Origin: Armillaria gallica
Lineage: Eukaryota > Basidiomycota > Agaricomycetes > Agaricales > Physalacriaceae
Direction of reading: 5' to 3'
Assembly (NCBI GenBank): GCA_037576215.1
Contig: JBANDB010000007.1
Span: forward strand, 279,001 to 343,000
Length of the DNA: 64,000 nucleotides
Below the pieces are notes generated by a model. That model did not search any database. It was given only the letters and a program-made list of their open reading frames with translations, and was not told the origin of the DNA. Numbering within the stretch: position 1 is the stretch's first letter; each line of letters begins with the position of its first letter. Position numbers and translations under genes: made by a program. This document shows positions 34,534 through 46,179 of this stretch, in pieces.

Positions 34534-35020
34534 TTAGAGAGCAATGTTGATGGGGGTGCACCCGAGAGCAATCAGACCATTCTGTTAGTAAAATGTAAGC
34601 TTAAATTCGACTCAGATGATAATAATACTGACAAAGTTGTTGTTCTGGCAGCAAACAACTTGGTTGGAGCACTGCGTGGTACCGAGACCAATGGCAGTAA
34701 TCGGGCTGCAAGTGAGTCCACTGTCGAGAAAGCTTTCAGCCGTGGACGCGATATTTTCCAAGACAAGAACATACACATTACCGGTAAGGCTACCGAGGAC
34801 GATTCCGAGGAGGCCAGCAAGGGTTTGCATTGGGGCGGAGGTGGGCTGATGTTGTTTCAGTCCTTTGCGCTCACAATGGCAATGACAGACTCACGCTTTG
34901 GGTAGACTGGCAACACTGCGCAGTACCAGAGGCGCAAGTTGCGCTGTCCCGGGGAATGGCGGTCGCGGTCGCAAGGAGAGGCAAAGCCAGGAGAGTGAAA
35001 GTCGAGAGACGAACAAGCAT
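34534..35020 (-). CDS. Class I hydrophobin H4
   Basis: Duplicate of H1. Start at 35,020: signal peptide [20 protein letters not shown], then [14 protein letters not shown], intron [25 protein letters not shown], intron GTATGT...[27 protein letters not shown], intron GTCAGT...[23 protein letters not shown]. All eight cysteines present. It shares the leader block TCAAGTCGAACA and is preceded by a GA/CT microsatellite near 35,028-35,045. Confidence 0.92.
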
Positions 35021-36354
35021 TGTAAACTAGGAGAGAGAGAGAGAGCTGTACAACTGTGAGGGCTGTTCGACTTGATGAATAGTTGTAAATTCACCTTTCT
35101 TTTATAAAATTTAGTCCTCTCTGCTATCCCCGGATGCAGAGGACATCTAGATATTGACCGCAAGCAACAGTGGTTTATCCCGACAGCTGCGCGACCCCAG
35201 TAATGTATACAGTTGACACAAATTATATGCTTGACAATCGTTTCTTAGTAGAAATGCCGTACCGTGATATTTTATGTACCTGATGAGAATCATGAGATGT
35301 TGGGAGGAAGCGAATATCAGTCAATAGCGGTAAGTTTTGCCGGCGAAACCCCTCCCGATATACTTGGCTCTTGGGCTCAGGCATTGATAACCAGCATATC
35401 TCCCATTTCATGGTGGACCCCTTCGATTATTCTGTGAAGAAAACGGATATGATCGCATCGATTGACGTCGCACTCCCATTCCAATAACAATTGCATCTGG
35501 GATCAAAGGTTTCGAAATGGCTCCTCCTGTTGACCTGTAACTTGGACCATTTCTTCAGAATATCATTGAACGTTCCTGAGTCCTGACTTGAACCTTTCCA
35601 GGATCTGCGAGCACGCTGTCAGTGTCAAATTAGATCGGATGCGATTGTCGGTATACACCCTGATCTGCTCACCTCCCTAGCAGAAGTAACGTACATTTTG
35701 AACATGCTTTTTGAATATCGGTGTCGGCCGTAAATGGAAATCTCTCTATGAAAGCAACAACTACGGCGACTATAGCCTCAGACGCTTGAGACTTCTAGTA
35801 TATGCTGGTGTCTGGTTGCTCCCGTGATAGAACCTAAGTGAGTACGGAAATTTATTATCTTGCAAGATATACGAGGAACCCGAACACCGTTTACGTCGTG
35901 TCAGATGCTCCCCTGGCCGAGTTTGACTCACTGGCAGGTGCAAAACAGACCGTGGTAATGTCAAAGAATAGGTCCATCCGAGGTGAACTTCTGATGACTT
36001 GTGAATTTAACATAACAACAGGTACGCTTTCTCCTATGACACATACGTAGTGCCGAAATTCACTTGACCTATACAGCCATGGGTGCCAACGGAACAAGCA
36101 AAGAAATTACGCTGGCGCATGTTGCTCAATATGCAGGAAGAAGCAGGGAAAGGGCAGCGATGGACTCTTAAAGTAGGAGTATTTCGAAGAAATGGGCAGC
36201 CTGAGCCTGAAATGCCGTGACGTATGATTATTATCAGCGTGAGAAATTGCAACGCAATTTCAATTTGTAACTTCAACTTCAACGTAGACACGGCAAAATT
36301 TTGTACCTCCAGATCTCAAGCCGTTCTTGGAATTACGACTCCATACCGCACATA
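35021..36354. other. Intergenic region, duplicate of 5.2-6.42 kb
   Basis: Shared upstream region of H4 and the F-box gene. No conserved frame when the two copies are compared. Differences include short indels near 35,880-35,970. Confidence 0.5.
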
Positions 36355-36438
36355 ACGAAATCCGACTTCGAAGGTACATTTATTCCCCAAAAAATTCAGG
36401 TAAAGCTGATAAAATGTCCAGTACTGTTAGACGACGAC

Positions 36439-38004
36439 ATGTATAGTTGGCCATCTACAATTCTATGCCGGAAATGTGGCAGAAGTTTGCCTTCTTCGAG
36501 AAATCCTACCCTCTCTTCTTTCGAGCTCTTTCAGAATCTTCGCGAAGGGTATTCGCCTGCTGACTCGGAAGTAAAGTCAATCTCCGATGTTCACAGGCAG
36601 ATAACCAAGGAAGTCAGTGCCTATGACGCTGAAATACGGCGACTCCAAATCACTCTAGAGAACCTGTACAGAGATCGCGATCGTCTCAGGACCTACGGCA
36701 ATCATTATGGCGCTCTCTTATCACCAGTACGGCGACTACCTTACGACATCTTGCTGCAAATATTCAAGGATGTTTGTACCGATCAATACAAAATCCATCC
36801 TCCTAGAACCTGCCTACGTCTCGGTCTGGTTTGCAAGCGCTGGCGTGAAATCACCCTCGATTCACCCAGTCTATGGTCGACCATCTCCATTCCCCTTCGA
36901 TCCCTTTCATGGCTTCCGCCCCGATGGAATACGCTTCAAAAAATTGTTCAAATCCAGCAGCTTCGATCTCAGGAGACATCTCTAACTCTCAAGTATCATA
37001 CTTACGAGGTGGACACAGGTGACCAGGCCTTTGATCTCATCATTCAGGGTCTCTCCGCACAGCGACATCGTGTGCGTCAGGTTGAATGCTCCTTCAATGC
37101 ATTGTCAGTTCTAGGGAATGGCATGCTGGAAGCGGCAGAAGGCCTGGTCATTATAGGTTATGAAGGTTTCCAAACTCTCGACAATTACACTCTCAACCTC
37201 CCTAATCTTCTGTCTCTGACGATTCGAGACCATGTTCCACTCAGGCGCATCGATCTCCCACGACATATACATACGCTTAACCTTGTATTGAGACGTGATG
37301 ATTTCGCTGCCGCTATAAACAGCTTACCTGGAATGCGCAGTCTGCGTAACTTCACCATCGAAGCGCGCGGCATTTGGAATGTGAACGGAAATGTGAATGT
37401 TTGCTTGAGCACAGTCACTTCCTTCACTTGCCGAAACTTTCATCCCAGCCGCGACAATTCCTCTTTCTTTCTTAGGTCCATTCAGGTTCCTTCTTTGACC
37501 CATCTTACCATCATTGGTGGAAGCTTACAGCTGGATGCCATTAAGTCATTACTCGAGCGATCTAACCCGCCCCTAAGAAACCTCGAGATAATTACCAACG
37601 TCAATACGGACACTGTGGACCTCTCTAAATTCGTCGCCATTCTCCAAGTGGTGCCGGATTTGACAACATTAGCAATCCATGAACAAAGATCAAGTGTCTT
37701 CGTTACTGCGTCGCTTTTGAGGGAATTGACGTTCGGTGACGACAATATTCCCCTTCTTCCCAAACTTGAGCATCTCGAGCTCGTTTCGGGTACACCATGG
37801 ACAGATATGGAGGAAGATATCATGCAGCTGATCCGCTCCCGGCATAGAGGTAGTACCAGTTATCGCGGTAGGCGAACTGATACACCTCTCAAATCGGTGA
37901 CGTTGAACTGGCCGGTCCTGTGCACGAAGCCGGTCTTCCAGGAAATGAGGAGCACCGGATTACGAATATGGGAAATACTTCCGGCCCAACGTATCCTACG
38001 CTGA
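36439..38004 (+). CDS. F-box / leucine-rich repeat protein with open frame
   Basis: Probable SCF substrate adaptor. The frame is open from before ATG 36,439 (MYSWPST) to TGA 38,004, 521 residues from this Met. Order: CxxC motif LCRKCGRSLP; coiled coil (ITKEVSAYDAEIRRLQITLE); F-box RRLPYDILLQIFKDVC and LVCKRWREITLDSPSLW; then leucine-rich repeats to near the C-terminus (LLPKLEHLELVSGTPW). In the paralogue at 6.42 kb a short exon 1 (MKTDFE) is spliced upstream; here its ATG is ACG (36,355-36,357), so translation probably begins at 36,439, or expression is impaired. It is the only one of three F-box copies without internal stops. Confidence 0.85.
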   Translation: MYSWPSTILCRKCGRSLPSSRNPTLSSFELFQNLREGYSPADSEVKSISDVHRQITKEVSAYDAEIRRLQITLENLYRDRDRLRTYGNHYGALLSPVRRLPYDILLQIFKDVCTDQYKIHPPRTCLRLGLVCKRWREITLDSPSLWSTISIPLRSLSWLPPRWNTLQKIVQIQQLRSQETSLTLKYHTYEVDTGDQAFDLIIQGLSAQRHRVRQVECSFNALSVLGNGMLEAAEGLVIIGYEGFQTLDNYTLNLPNLLSLTIRDHVPLRRIDLPRHIHTLNLVLRRDDFAAAINSLPGMRSLRNFTIEARGIWNVNGNVNVCLSTVTSFTCRNFHPSRDNSSFFLRSIQVPSLTHLTIIGGSLQLDAIKSLLERSNPPLRNLEIITNVNTDTVDLSKFVAILQVVPDLTTLAIHEQRSSVFVTASLLRELTFGDDNIPLLPKLEHLELVSGTPWTDMEEDIMQLIRSRHRGSTSYRGRRTDTPLKSVTLNWPVLCTKPVFQEMRSTGLRIWEILPAQRILR

Positions 38005-38736
38005 GGTAAGAAGGCCCGGACGTATCGTCAGTTCTTAGAGCTAAAGTTCGACCATAGGATGGTAGTATTTGCGAGCTGAACCTACGAGCAGCGGGCTGCT
38101 ACTAGAATGGCGATCATTCCTATTTATGGGCAACAAGTATGAACATTTTTACTTATCTAGCGATGCTCGTCTACGGGACCGAATTGACGCCCTTCACATT
38201 GATGGTTCTTATACCTCATGGCTTCAGACGCCAAAATAATCTATTTCTCCTGTCCAAAACTTCTAAGAATAAATTATTAAAGACATGGGACGAGCAAGAG
38301 TGGAGAGTGGTTCAATTATCCTATCCTGTCTTTGACAGTCTTTCCTTCACTTACGTGATGCGAGGCAAGGCGGACACGCATTACCTCCAGGACCCGTTTA
38401 GTGTTCGTTCATTTCCGTTGTGCTACTTGCCTTAACCAAACGATGTTGAGTACCACAGTAGTCAGACGGAAACGAAAATATTCTGTGCATTAACCGACCT
38501 GGGAAGACGTTCAAATTTGTATGCCTAGCCTTGGCGTATCGCAAGAACGTGCAACTTGCGACTCTAAAAGGGAACAGCCCGAAAATTGAAGGCTCGAAAA
38601 TGATAAATCTGATAGTCATTCACACGTTTGCTACTATCTAGCAATACTAATTTTTCTCGTTCTTTTTACTTATCCAACATACGAATGCACTTTGAAAAAA
38701 AAGAAACACCGAAAAACTTCGATTCTCCCCGATCAC

Positions 38737-39733
38737 TTAAAGGCCGATATTGAGAGGGGTACAGCCGAGAGATACAAGGCCGTTCTAAAAGAATGTGAGC
38801 GTAGAATTAATCTGAATAGCACCGTTACTGACGAATTTGTTGTCATTACAACAGACGACTTGGTTGTTGCACTGGGTTCCGCCAACACCGATGACACTGA
38901 TCGGGGTGCAGGACAGACCACTGTAGAACGAAGGAATCAGCCATACCCTGCTGTCCATCGATGATACGGAAAACTTACACATTACCAGTAAGTTGACCAA
39001 CGGCAACTCCAAGAAGACCTAAGAGAGTCTTCACGGGGGCACTCAAGTCGGTGGACTAAATAATACGGGTCAGCGTTCACATCAATGAGCGGCGAGAGGA
39101 CAGACTTACGCTCTGCGTAGATGCACAGCACTGTGCGGTACCAGTCGCGCTGCAAGCGGCACCGGCGCCGCCACCGCCAGCAGGAGGAGCTGGAAGGGCG
39201 GGTGGGGCTGGAGGTGCTGGAGGCGCAGGAGGCGCTGGTGGGGCTGGAAGCGCTGGAGGTGCTGGCGGAGCTGGAAGGGCCGGAGGCGCAGGTGGCGCAG
39301 GTGGAGCAGGTGGAGCAGGGAGCGCGGGAGGTGCTGGAGGTGCTGGAGGTGCTGGCGGGGCTGGAAGGGCCGGAGGAGCTGGAGGCGCAGGAGGCGCAGG
39401 TGGAGCTGGAGGCGCGGGAGGCGCAACAGGCGTACCGGGGCAGGAACAGCCGGAAGGCGGAGCGGGATAAACAGGCGCCGGAGGAGTGGGAGCATGGTGT
39501 GAATCATCACGGGGAACGACTGGGGAGATCGTAACAACCTGCCTACCCGTGACGACAGTATGTTTGTCGGATTCGTCACGGGGAAGAGGAATGGGCTCAG
39601 GCGGAGGGCAGAAGATGCGGGCCTCCAGCTGCCCGCCTGCAATATCATCACGGGGAAGGACAGCAGGAATAATCCCAGCGCTAGCCAGGACAGGCAGGGC
39701 CAGAAGAGCTGCGAAAGAGATACCAGCGAACAT
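38737..39733 (-). CDS. Hydrophobin H5 with Pro/Ala-rich linker
   Basis: Duplicate of H2. Start at 39,733: [20 protein letters not shown], then [19 protein letters not shown], extra cysteines SGCSCPG, a long PPA/LPA triplet repeat, a Gly stretch and [16 protein letters not shown]. Further exons: [21 protein letters not shown], [23 protein letters not shown], and [15 protein letters not shown] with TAA. Eight hydrophobin cysteines intact. The order of PPA and LPA units differs from H2, as expected for replication slippage in a repeat. Confidence 0.9.
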
Positions 39734-40019
39734 TGCAAAGTCGGACGAATAAGCTCTACAGTTGTGAGGGCTTGATGATACCTGCTGGTTTGATCCCTCT
39801 CTTATAGCTTTCCCGAGCGGTCTTCTCTTGGACGACGGAGGCCATCAATCGTGGAGTAGAAATGCAAAAATACGGGTGAATGAGCGCAGACGTTGAGTTG
39901 AGACGAACGAATGACGCGTATGACGCGGTCACGAATCGTCAAGCCTCGTTCAGTGAGTATTTTTTCATGATCTGGGGGAACCGAGCAAGGGGGTATCAGT
40001 CGAAAATAGTTCCTTGCCA

Positions 40020-41130
40020 CGGTGCCAGCCTTCTCCGACCTTCATTTCGGTGGATTGCATCGTTCGTGCGAACATTGTCATGAGGTTATGTTTTGCGGAG
40101 ATCTAGTGTCTCGGGCGATGATCGACGTTCCACGCCATCATCCCGCCTCTGCCAGTCTTGCTTACTGGGTAACAGTACTATTCGGAAGACAAATTCCATG
40201 CGGTGCAGCGTTGAGGAGAAAACAGATCCTGTAATATGGTACTTGGGACCAAGGCCGGTCCAAGTGTCACAGATACATCCAGACCGTCGGACTCCAATGG
40301 CGAGCATGTCTTCCGATGCCTTCGTAGAGATGCCGCACGAGTGATTTTGATTGGACATACAGCCTATGAATCGTCCTGAATAGCTGAATCGGTCAGGACG
40401 CACGTAGTACGCATGTACACCGCAACATCCGAATTCGTACTTCGAAGCACTTGGCGACTTAGAAGTCAAAGCACAAGGTCGATCACGAAAGAACGTTTCA
40501 CTATCTCTGTATTCGGGTTCTTATCAAGCATCATTTTCTGGAAGAACATTCATGCAAACAATGGTACTATACCTAGCTGGATATAGACCATGTTACTACC
40601 AATAAGAGCGAACTCTTCGAAGATTCCAGCAGCGAAGACGTCGTACCACCTAAGATATCTGGGCTTGATGAGAAAGTCCTGGGCGGGGTCTGTACACCAC
40701 TTGATCAATATGGTCGGAATACGAGTGCGGTCAAGATGGTGTTGGTGTTGGTATTGGTCTATGTACTCCGTCTGTCAGCTTGCACCAGGAACAAGGATGA
40801 AATGGCTACTCACATCCCTACTCCAACGGAGATGTCCGCTGACGGACTCATCGATTGGTTCGTTGGATATACCATTCCTACAGCCACGGGCACAGGTCAT
40901 CCGTGCGTCTTTTGGAACACCTTGAGTGCCTTGCCATACACTTGAATATCCACCACGCCGACAGCCGTTCATTGCTGTACATTATCCGGGCCTCGAGCTC
41001 TAGATTCGAGCGCCCCGTGAATGACCGAACTCGTCTGGGGTGCAAGTGCTCAAGAACGTCGGCTAATTCGTCGATGAAGAGATCGATAGCCGGGCCTGGA
41101 CATTCGAAAGAAAAGGATCCTTCAGCCGCC
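40020..41130 (-). pseudogene. Gene U, copy 2: unrecognised, probably decayed
   Basis: Close duplicate of copy 1, upstream of H5. Carries the same TAG (40,364-40,366) where copy 3 has TGG, so the stop predates the copy 1/copy 2 duplication. The block corresponding to 11.0-11.4 kb is shortened. No domain recognised. Confidence 0.35.
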
Positions 41131-43557
41131 GATATGAACTTCAGCGAATATTAGAAAGAGAAAGGAAGATGAGAGACAAGGGACCATACTTGTGGATCTC
41201 AAATATCTGGACTTGACCCATCGAGCACCACGCTCTCAATACATGCTTATCTATTTTATAAGCATGTATTAAGTCTGATTCTCGAAATTCTCACCGTTGG
41301 CGTACCATTCCGCAACCGCTCAAAGATATGTGATAGAGCCCGATTATTCCTAGTTGATCACACACAAAAAGCGCCGTCCAGTCTCTTACGACCGACGGTT
41401 ATCTTGAGAATTCTGGATGTGTATGTAGCAGAAGGCGGCGCGGCAGTAGTGGTAGAAGAGAAAGACGCGTCGACCACGTCATCGTCAGTTGGGCCAGATC
41501 GAAACGTGTTACCTCACGCCTGTTTATAATGTCGCATCGATACAGCTAAACACAAAGATGAGGGACATCGTCGAAATAATACATGAGAGAAATCATTACT
41601 TCTGGCGAAGAAAAGCGCTATCTTGCAAGGAGAACATTTGAAACTGAAGACGGTAGTCTGCCCAGGCCAGAGTCTCGATGGCAAAGTCCATGACGGCCTA
41701 CAAGTATAAGCAAGGCACAGCTACCGGTTTGGCTCAGTATATTGCGGGTGACATGATACTGAGGAGATGATACGCACTCATATGGCCGGTCAGAACTCCT
41801 CCCTTTAAAACGTCAACGTAGCCGTAGAAAACTCCCTTGAAATCATCTTGTAGAGCGTATTGATTCGGCGGACTGAAATGCATTTCCTCAAGCGAAATTT
41901 TGCGCATCCGTCGAGAGAATCAAGCAAGGATACTTCGAAGCAAAGGGTGATTTGTGCATGGCACCTTGTTTTCGGAAGAGTGCTGCCTGTATACCAACGA
42001 TTTTCGGGACGGACAGACAGAAATATTGTCTAAATGTACGCACCAGAATTACTCAGCAAAGCCTCATCATCTTGCCCTCGGGAGTTTCATGGGAGCTTCA
42101 GGCAGGCACCGCAATTTCAAGCATAGAGATACGAGTAACAGGCGGGCAAAAAGATGAAAGTGCTTCGATGCGAGGTCGTCGTTTGGTCGACGCGGTCGCA
42201 AAGGCTATGTTGTAGCTTGTTTGTCCACCGCGTTCCGAACCGCTCGAAGTCGGAATCCACTTTGATTCAAAACGTTGTTCAAACCAGAATCTTGCAGCTT
42301 CTTGCCACAGTCCACTGAGCCGACAAACTGACGCGCTAATGATAGTTGCTTCGCGTACGCTCTGATTGGGATTCGGATATATTTTTAGTTGCAATCGTTG
42401 ATTTTTCCGCTAGAACATGTCTTTTACTCTTTCGGATCGCGCTTGGGTACATGCATCTTGCATGCACCATCTTCAGTACATCATCCTAGTGGACCACCAG
42501 CGTATGCTGAATACTTTTCCCTTGTTCTCTGCAACCATTCTCGCTGAGGAGCACCATTCCCCGCTCGAGGAACTGGTTTCTAAAGTTGGAACACTTTGGT
42601 ACCGCTTGGTTACTTTGATATGTTTGTCTTCCCTCAGTGGATTGAACAATGCTCATAGGCTAAAGTTAAAGGATGCCTTTACTTGCTACGGAACTGGATT
42701 CCGGCAGTCTTTTCCGAATCTCGTCCTGGAGATGCTAGAAACGGCGTCGAATAGCTGAATATGATGGAAGTCTATCCCTTTAGCCTTGCAGAAGAATGTC
42801 TGTCTTCTGCTAGTCAAATTCTCACGGACCGTCTATTTTTCCCAGTTACTCTTGTTCACTGTGTCGCCATGTAATGTCGGGCAATTCATTTCCAGTGCAC
42901 TGAATTCAAAAAATCGACCAGTAGCTCACCAGGTCACCGCAAAATTTCGCGCGTCGACATGATGTTAACGTGTTTTAAATGCACTATGTTTACTCCTTTG
43001 GTTTAGCGATTACAAATAAGGTGCTCTACGTTCTGTTGAGCGCCCATTTAACTCTGACACCGGGAATGATTGCATGGCCAAGGATTCCGGTCAAGCGGTG
43101 GTGTGTATTACTTCAAGTGAGTATGCACCATCACGTATGTAGGTAGCCGAGGCTACTTTGGTTTCTTCGTAGCTATAAATTGTTGAGGATTGACGGGCTA
43201 ACTAAGAACTTCGGCAATCCCTCGATGTACATGGTAGACAAATGACCTCGTGAATTTCTGGAGTTCTCTATTTTTAGTATTTGATGCCCAATATACGAAA
43301 GCAATGTGGGCTCAGTCTTCGCTCTTTGTGACACCCTGCCGTATACGCGAATGCCAGTGGTCGTCGGGTTCGTCTGCTCAAAAGAAAACTCAACTCGCAC
43401 TCAAATGCAACAGCCGCCGGAAAAGAATAGAAATAAGAAGCATGATAGCCATTAGCATATTTGCTACTATCCAGCAATATTGTTTTCCCTATTTAATTGC
43501 CGAACAAACGAAGGAGCTTTCTAAAAGAAAATGGCCAAAACGGTTCCATCGGTTCGC
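41131..43557. other. Gene-poor spacer between gene U copy 2 and hydrophobin H6
   Basis: About 41.16-41.5 kb matches the DNA upstream of gene U copy 1 (11.7-12.2 kb). The rest is unique in the window. Short frames (41,952-42,215 plus; 42,417-42,758 plus, 113 residues; 42,098-42,394 minus) have no recognised domain. From about 43.45 kb the sequence resembles the 3' flank of H2/H5. Confidence 0.35.
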
Positions 43558-44172
43558 CTAGAGGCCGGCATTGAGGGGGGTGCAGCCAAGAGAAACAAGG
43601 CCGTTCTAAGGAAATATGAATATAGAATAAACCTGGATAACACTATTACTGACGAAATTGTTGTCATCACAACAGACGACTTGGTTGTTGCACTGGGTTC
43701 CGCCAAGACCGATGACGGCAATCGGGCTGCACGACACACCACTATAGAACAGAGTAATCAACTTTGAGCCGCCGTTTAGTAAGGATAAAGGAAACCTACA
43801 CATTGCCAGTTAGTTGACCGACGACGACTCCAAGGAGGCCCAAGAGGCTCGAAACGGGAGCACTCAAGTCGGTGGGCTGGTAATTCTGGTCAACTTTCGT
43901 ATCAACGAGCGATGGGAAGACAGACTCACGCTCTGAGTAGAATCACAGCACTGTACAGAGCCAGTTGCGCAAGCGACACCGTCACCACCGCCACTAGGAA
44001 TGACACCACCGGGAATGATACCAGGCGGGATGATACCAGTCGGAAGAGTGGGAATGACGCCGGTAGGAAGAGTCGGAACGATGCCACTGGGAATAAGACC
44101 ACTGGGAATGGTGCCGGCGGTCGCAAGGAGAGGTAGAACCAGGAGAGCAGTGAAAGAGATATAAGCAAACAT
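43558..44172 (-). CDS. Hydrophobin H6 with Ile-Pro-Gly-type linker repeats
   Basis: Start at 44,172: signal peptide MFAYISFTALLVLPLLATAG, then about 40 residues of an irregular repeat built on [IVL]P[ST]G (IPSGLIPSGIVPTLPTG and so on), Gly-rich GGGDGVAC, then CATGSVQCCDSTQS. Further exons: [17 protein letters not shown], intron with [29 protein letters not shown], intron GTCAGT, and [15 protein letters not shown] with TAG. Eight cysteines intact. Exons 2-4 are closest to H2/H5, but the linker is unrelated in composition. Also followed upstream by gene U. Confidence 0.9.
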
Positions 44173-44535
44173 TGTGAAGTGAGATTAAGCTGTTACGGTT
44201 TTGAGAGCTTGACAATACCTGCTGCATTAATCCCTCTTTTATAGCCTTCGTCTGGGGATGGCGGTCATCGGTTGACGGTCATGGAGTGTAGCTGTGTGAG
44301 CACCCACGACGACTGGAGGGAAAGGGTGACGCTAATAACACCGTCAACAATCATGAAGCCTCCCCCACGGTACATTTCCATGACGTCGGGAATTGAGGAA
44401 GGGAGTACCAGTTAAGAATAGTCTCTTGTCACGGCATGAACATATTCTCCGATCATCATTTTCAGTGCATGGGCTCTTTCGCTCATTCGTGCAAGACATA
44501 GCTATTGGGGATGTGAGAAGATATTTTCCAGAGAC

Positions 44536-45256
44536 CTAGTATTTCGGATGATGATTAATGCTTCCCACCGCTATCCCGACCCTGCGGATCATTGCGACAT
44601 ATCGACCGCGGTACTCGGTACTGTTCGGAAAATACCGATTTAATGCAACGTAGAATCGAGAGAACCGGGTACAAACCATTCTGCCATCGTATTTCCATAA
44701 CGTTGCGTTCATTGGTGCTAGGGATAGGGCGTCGAGAGCTGACTTCTTCTGAAGATTTGTTTGATTTTGTGCTGATCCAGGTAAGGTCGCGAATACGTCC
44801 GTACTGACTGGCTCCAAAGCTTGATTCCTCCGTAGCAGTGCCGGTGTTGGTTGAAAAGAGAACCCATGACTCGTCGCGAGTGGCCGAACCGGTCATGAGA
44901 TTAAGGGCACAACCGCGTAGAAGTCGAAGCATGAGGTCTGTCATGCGACAAACGTCCATAAGTAGTGTTTGTATTCTGAAAGTGTTTATTTTCTGGATGG
45001 ACGTTGACGTTAAAACAGTGGTTCTATACCTACCTGAATACGAGCCATGTCTGACAACAAGAGTGAGCTCTTCCAACAGTCTAACCGCTGCTGTTACGTG
45101 CTTTGCACCTCGGTGTGGAAGGGTCGCTGTACAATGACACCTACGCCGGACATACGTCGCTAGTCGCAATTCCATAGACGTCATAGATGTTGGAGAGTGA
45201 TATATGGTGTTACCTGGAAGAGACTGGCCCTGTCCCTGAACATTCTTGGAAAGCAT
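44536..45256 (-). CDS. Gene U, copy 3: unrecognised protein, longest open frame
   Basis: The minus-strand frame from 45,256 is open for 233 residues (MLSKNVQGQGQSLPGNTIYH ... RGRDSGGKH). The part LLEELTLVVRHGSYS aligns with copies 1 and 2, whose exon ends at the same TCAG followed by a GTAGGT-like donor, so the true model may be spliced. The block GSATRDESWVLFSTNTGTA has TGG where the other copies have TAG. No domain, signal peptide or membrane segment recognised. Fixed location just upstream of a linker hydrophobin in all three copies. Confidence 0.4.
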
Positions 45257-46179
45257 GCTCGTTCAATATCATCGGCAGAGCTAAATATGTACTAAGGTTT
45301 ATGAGAAGGCTTGCTGAAGGAGGGTAGACATTGAATCGCTGGTCGTCGAGAAAGAAAGAGTTCATAGCCGAATAGATTGGAAGCATGGCTAAGGAACGAT
45401 AGTTCCGTCTATCGAGGTACCGAGACTACAATGGTCTCTTCCTAAAACAGAGCAAAAGGTTTATTTGGAAGAAATAGAAAACCGTACAAGCAAGACTGAC
45501 ATTTACACCAAGCTCGACACCTATTATGTAAATGAAAGAGATCTTCCAGTGATTGAACTAACTCCAGAAAGATAAAGATGAAACTTACTGTCATGGATGC
45601 ATCGGATCATCTTTATCGATTCCACCACGGATGACAAGTCCAGGCACGAGTAACAAACAGAGACGGACTTGTTCTACGTTCTGAGGGACAGAAGTGACGC
45701 AGGAGCTCCACTGCAGTAGTGATATGGTGGAAATCGTGGTCGAAAATTATAAAGATCGGATGTCCGGTAACTCCGGCTACGGCTCGGATCTGCGTTCCGA
45801 CCGTGCTGAACTGCCCGAACCAACAATCTTTCATCTTGCTCTCATCAGCGCTCCCCCTCGACGTACGCGTTACGCCTTGACAAAACGTTGAACTAATATT
45901 TCAAGACAAATTTCTCCCTCAAGGATAACACCGCTCCCATTCGCTTTCAGTGGAGAAATTCCAGTCAATCAAACTTTGAATCAACGGATCTGACTGGTTG
46001 TCTATCTTGCTATTCATGTACTTACCTCATGCAACAGAAATAGCATGGGATCATGCGATTGGGGCGGGTCACTCGTGACAACATAACATAAGAATACTTT
46101 CGAGACTAGCTGCGCACTATACAAACGCTCCTCCCCCAGAATACCTCCCATCTTATCTACCTATCTATCTTAATAGGCT
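45257..46179. other. Intergenic region upstream of the A-T-TE gene
   Basis: The last about 600 bp (45.57-46.18 kb) matches 12.63-13.24 kb upstream of the other copy, with frame-breaking differences, so it is promoter-like. No gene seen. Confidence 0.5.
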
